A stretch of DNA of 64,000 bases from JACKII01 sp965202745 (lineage in GTDB: Bacteria > Pseudomonadota > Alphaproteobacteria > Bin95): positions 1 to 64,000 of the forward strand of contig CBDBCB010000013.1 of the NCBI GenBank assembly GCA_965202745.1, read 5' to 3'. The translations under genes and the position numbers were made by a program. The notes beneath the pieces are model-generated. The model searched no databases. It had not been told where the DNA came from and saw nothing but the letters and a program-made list of their open reading frames with translations. Of this stretch, positions 62,845-64,000 are shown one piece after another (position 1 is the first letter of the stretch; every line of letters begins with the position of its first letter).

Positions 62845-64000
62845 CTATTGGGCCGAGGCGGGCTGCCATTTGTCTTTGATTTTGACGCCAAGCCAGCTGC
62901 CGCGGACTGCCTCGTAATGGCTGCGGACATCATAGTATGGGACGTCGAGGTTGAGCGGCTGGGCCGAGAGCAGGCCAACGGCAGCCCCAAGGGTCAGCGC
63001 GGCAATCACTTCGTCGCGCTGGGCTTCGACAAAGCCGACGCGGGCGTCCAGCAGTTCCTGTTCCGCGTTCAATTCATCCAGAACCGTGCGGGTGCCGACC
63101 AGCGCTTCCTGTTTCACGCCTTCCAGTGCGATTTCCTGCGCTCTGACTTCAGCTTGCAGCGCTTTCATGCGGGCGCGGGTGGCAACCAGTTGCTCCCATC
63201 CGGTGGTGGCTCCCTGGATAGCGGCGCGGCGGGCCTGCTCGATCTCAATCAGCCGCTGGGAGGCGACCTGCTTGGCCTGACGCACCCGGGAGCGGACCGA
63301 GCCGCCCTGGTAGAGAGGTACTGTTACTTGCACCAAGGCTTCAGCACTGGCGGATTTGGAGTCGGGGCTGGATGATTCGTAATTGTAGCCAGCGCGGCCA
63401 ACCAGGTCGGCGCGCGGCAGCAGTTCGCCATAGACCAGGCTGACATTCTTTGTCGCCGCCAGGTGATTGAAGATCGCCTGGATGACCTGGGGGTTGCTCA
63501 TGGCCCCCATTTTGATTGCCTGGGTGCGGTTGGCCGGAAGGCCGGAAAAGTCGGTGGGTTGCTCGAGGAAGCCCGGCGGCTCGTCGACCACTTCTTCGAA
63601 ATCGGCGCGGGAGGAAGCCAGATTGCCCTCAGCCTGACGGCGGTCGGCTTCTGCGCTGGCCAGGCGCGCTTCCGCCTGGCTGACGTCAGTGCGGGTGACT
63701 TCGCCGACCTGGAAGCGGTCCCGCGTCGCCTGGAGCTGGCGGCCTAGGACCGTTTCGTTGTTCTTGTTCAGCTCAACAACAGCCTGGTCGCGCACCACGT
63801 TCATGTAAGCGGAGCCAACCTGCAGGAAGACCTGCTGTTCCGTGTTTAGCAAGGCGGCACGGGCAGCGAGAACCTCATTCTCAGCCTGGGCGACCGCTGC
63901 TGGGTTCGAGCCGCCGCGGTAGATCGGCTGGGTCACCTGAATGTCGGCAGATGCCGGCGTGCGCGCGGTTTCGTTCGTGCCATTCGTTGCGCGGGTGTTG
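62845..64000 (-). CDS. tolC: TolC-family outer membrane efflux protein (5' partial)
   Basis: The frame is open at the right edge, so the N-terminal part is outside the window. The visible part has TQPIYRGGSNPAAVAQAENEV, LQVGSAYMNVVRDQAVVEL, the RTDVSQAEARLASAE repeat and, in the second half, VPLYQGGSVRSRVRQAKQVA, the two-fold OEP repeat of TolC. It forms the outer membrane tunnel for type I secretion and RND or MFS pumps. Its stop lies 33 bp from the PopZ-like gene, on the same strand. Confidence 0.93.
   Translation of the reverse strand, partial: NTRATNGTNETARTPASADIQVTQPIYRGGSNPAAVAQAENEVLAARAALLNTEQQVFLQVGSAYMNVVRDQAVVELNKNNETVLGRQLQATRDRFQVGEVTRTDVSQAEARLASAEADRRQAEGNLASSRADFEEVVDEPPGFLEQPTDFSGLPANRTQAIKMGAMSNPQVIQAIFNHLAATKNVSLVYGELLPRADLVGRAGYNYESSSPDSKSASAEALVQVTVPLYQGGSVRSRVRQAKQVASQRLIEIEQARRAAIQGATTGWEQLVATRARMKALQAEVRAQEIALEGVKQEALVGTRTVLDELNAEQELLDARVGFVEAQRDEVIAALTLGAAVGLLSAQPLNLDVPYYDVRSHYEAVRGSWLGVKIKDKWQPASAQ

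Overview
This window is high-GC DNA from an alphaproteobacterium, probably of the Rhodospirillales type. The evidence is gene content and order: a PopZ-like protein between tolC and valS, dapA upstream of smpB, the kdsB/pheA pair divergent from a membrane-anchored cytochrome c, secY-adk-rpsM inside the ribosomal cluster, and S10 beginning MDHQN. The species cannot be named from the sequence. No tRNA, rRNA or CRISPR array was found.

Layout. 1-2475: a 5'-partial acyl-CoA-dehydrogenase-fold flavoenzyme and a luciferase-like (LLM) oxidoreductase. 2476-2936: non-coding DNA with a cluster of TAGTGGTTC palindromes. 2937-5355: a 2.4-kb, AT-richer IS1595-like transposon with 22-bp inverted repeats and an 8-bp target duplication. 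Its transposase is decayed (one frameshift, one internal TGA), but it carries an intact DNA methyltransferase fused to an Mrr-like nuclease domain. 5448-8391: smpB, then the 3' part of dapA fused at about 6353-6356 to a divergent, frameshifted A-PCP-TE (NRPS-like) remnant. 8420-15674: accessory metabolism (GFA protein, MlrC metallopeptidase, PRISE-like SDR, a broken FAD monooxygenase, a DUF4286/EthD-like protein, an SsuD-like LLM enzyme, an MFS porter). 15809-17447: an MBL hydrolase and an OmpR-type regulator.

17682-22476: rpmI-rplT, pheA-kdsB, cytochrome c, hisN and a frameshifted lactonase-like gene. 22539-28227: a complete yejABEF-type peptide/oligopeptide ABC importer. 28598-47038: the str, S10, spc and alpha ribosomal clusters in one run from rpsL to rplQ, with promoters predicted before rpsL and before rpsM and a strong terminator after rplQ. 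The genes of this run often overlap as ATGA or TAATG, so many are translationally coupled. L16 has an unusual acidic tail.

47269-64000: xth, a rhomboid protease, an MFS gene stopped by an amber codon, glnE, a large AsmA-like envelope protein, a PAS hybrid histidine kinase convergent with a NarL-type regulator, and valS-popZ-tolC (tolC runs off the right edge).

A recurring theme is damage confined to dispensable genes. Transposase, NRPS remnant, FAD monooxygenase, lactonase-like gene and MFS transporter are all broken, while about fifty housekeeping and transport genes are intact. This argues for real pseudogene formation rather than uniform sequencing error, although indel errors and an assembly chimera at the dapA junction cannot be excluded without reads.
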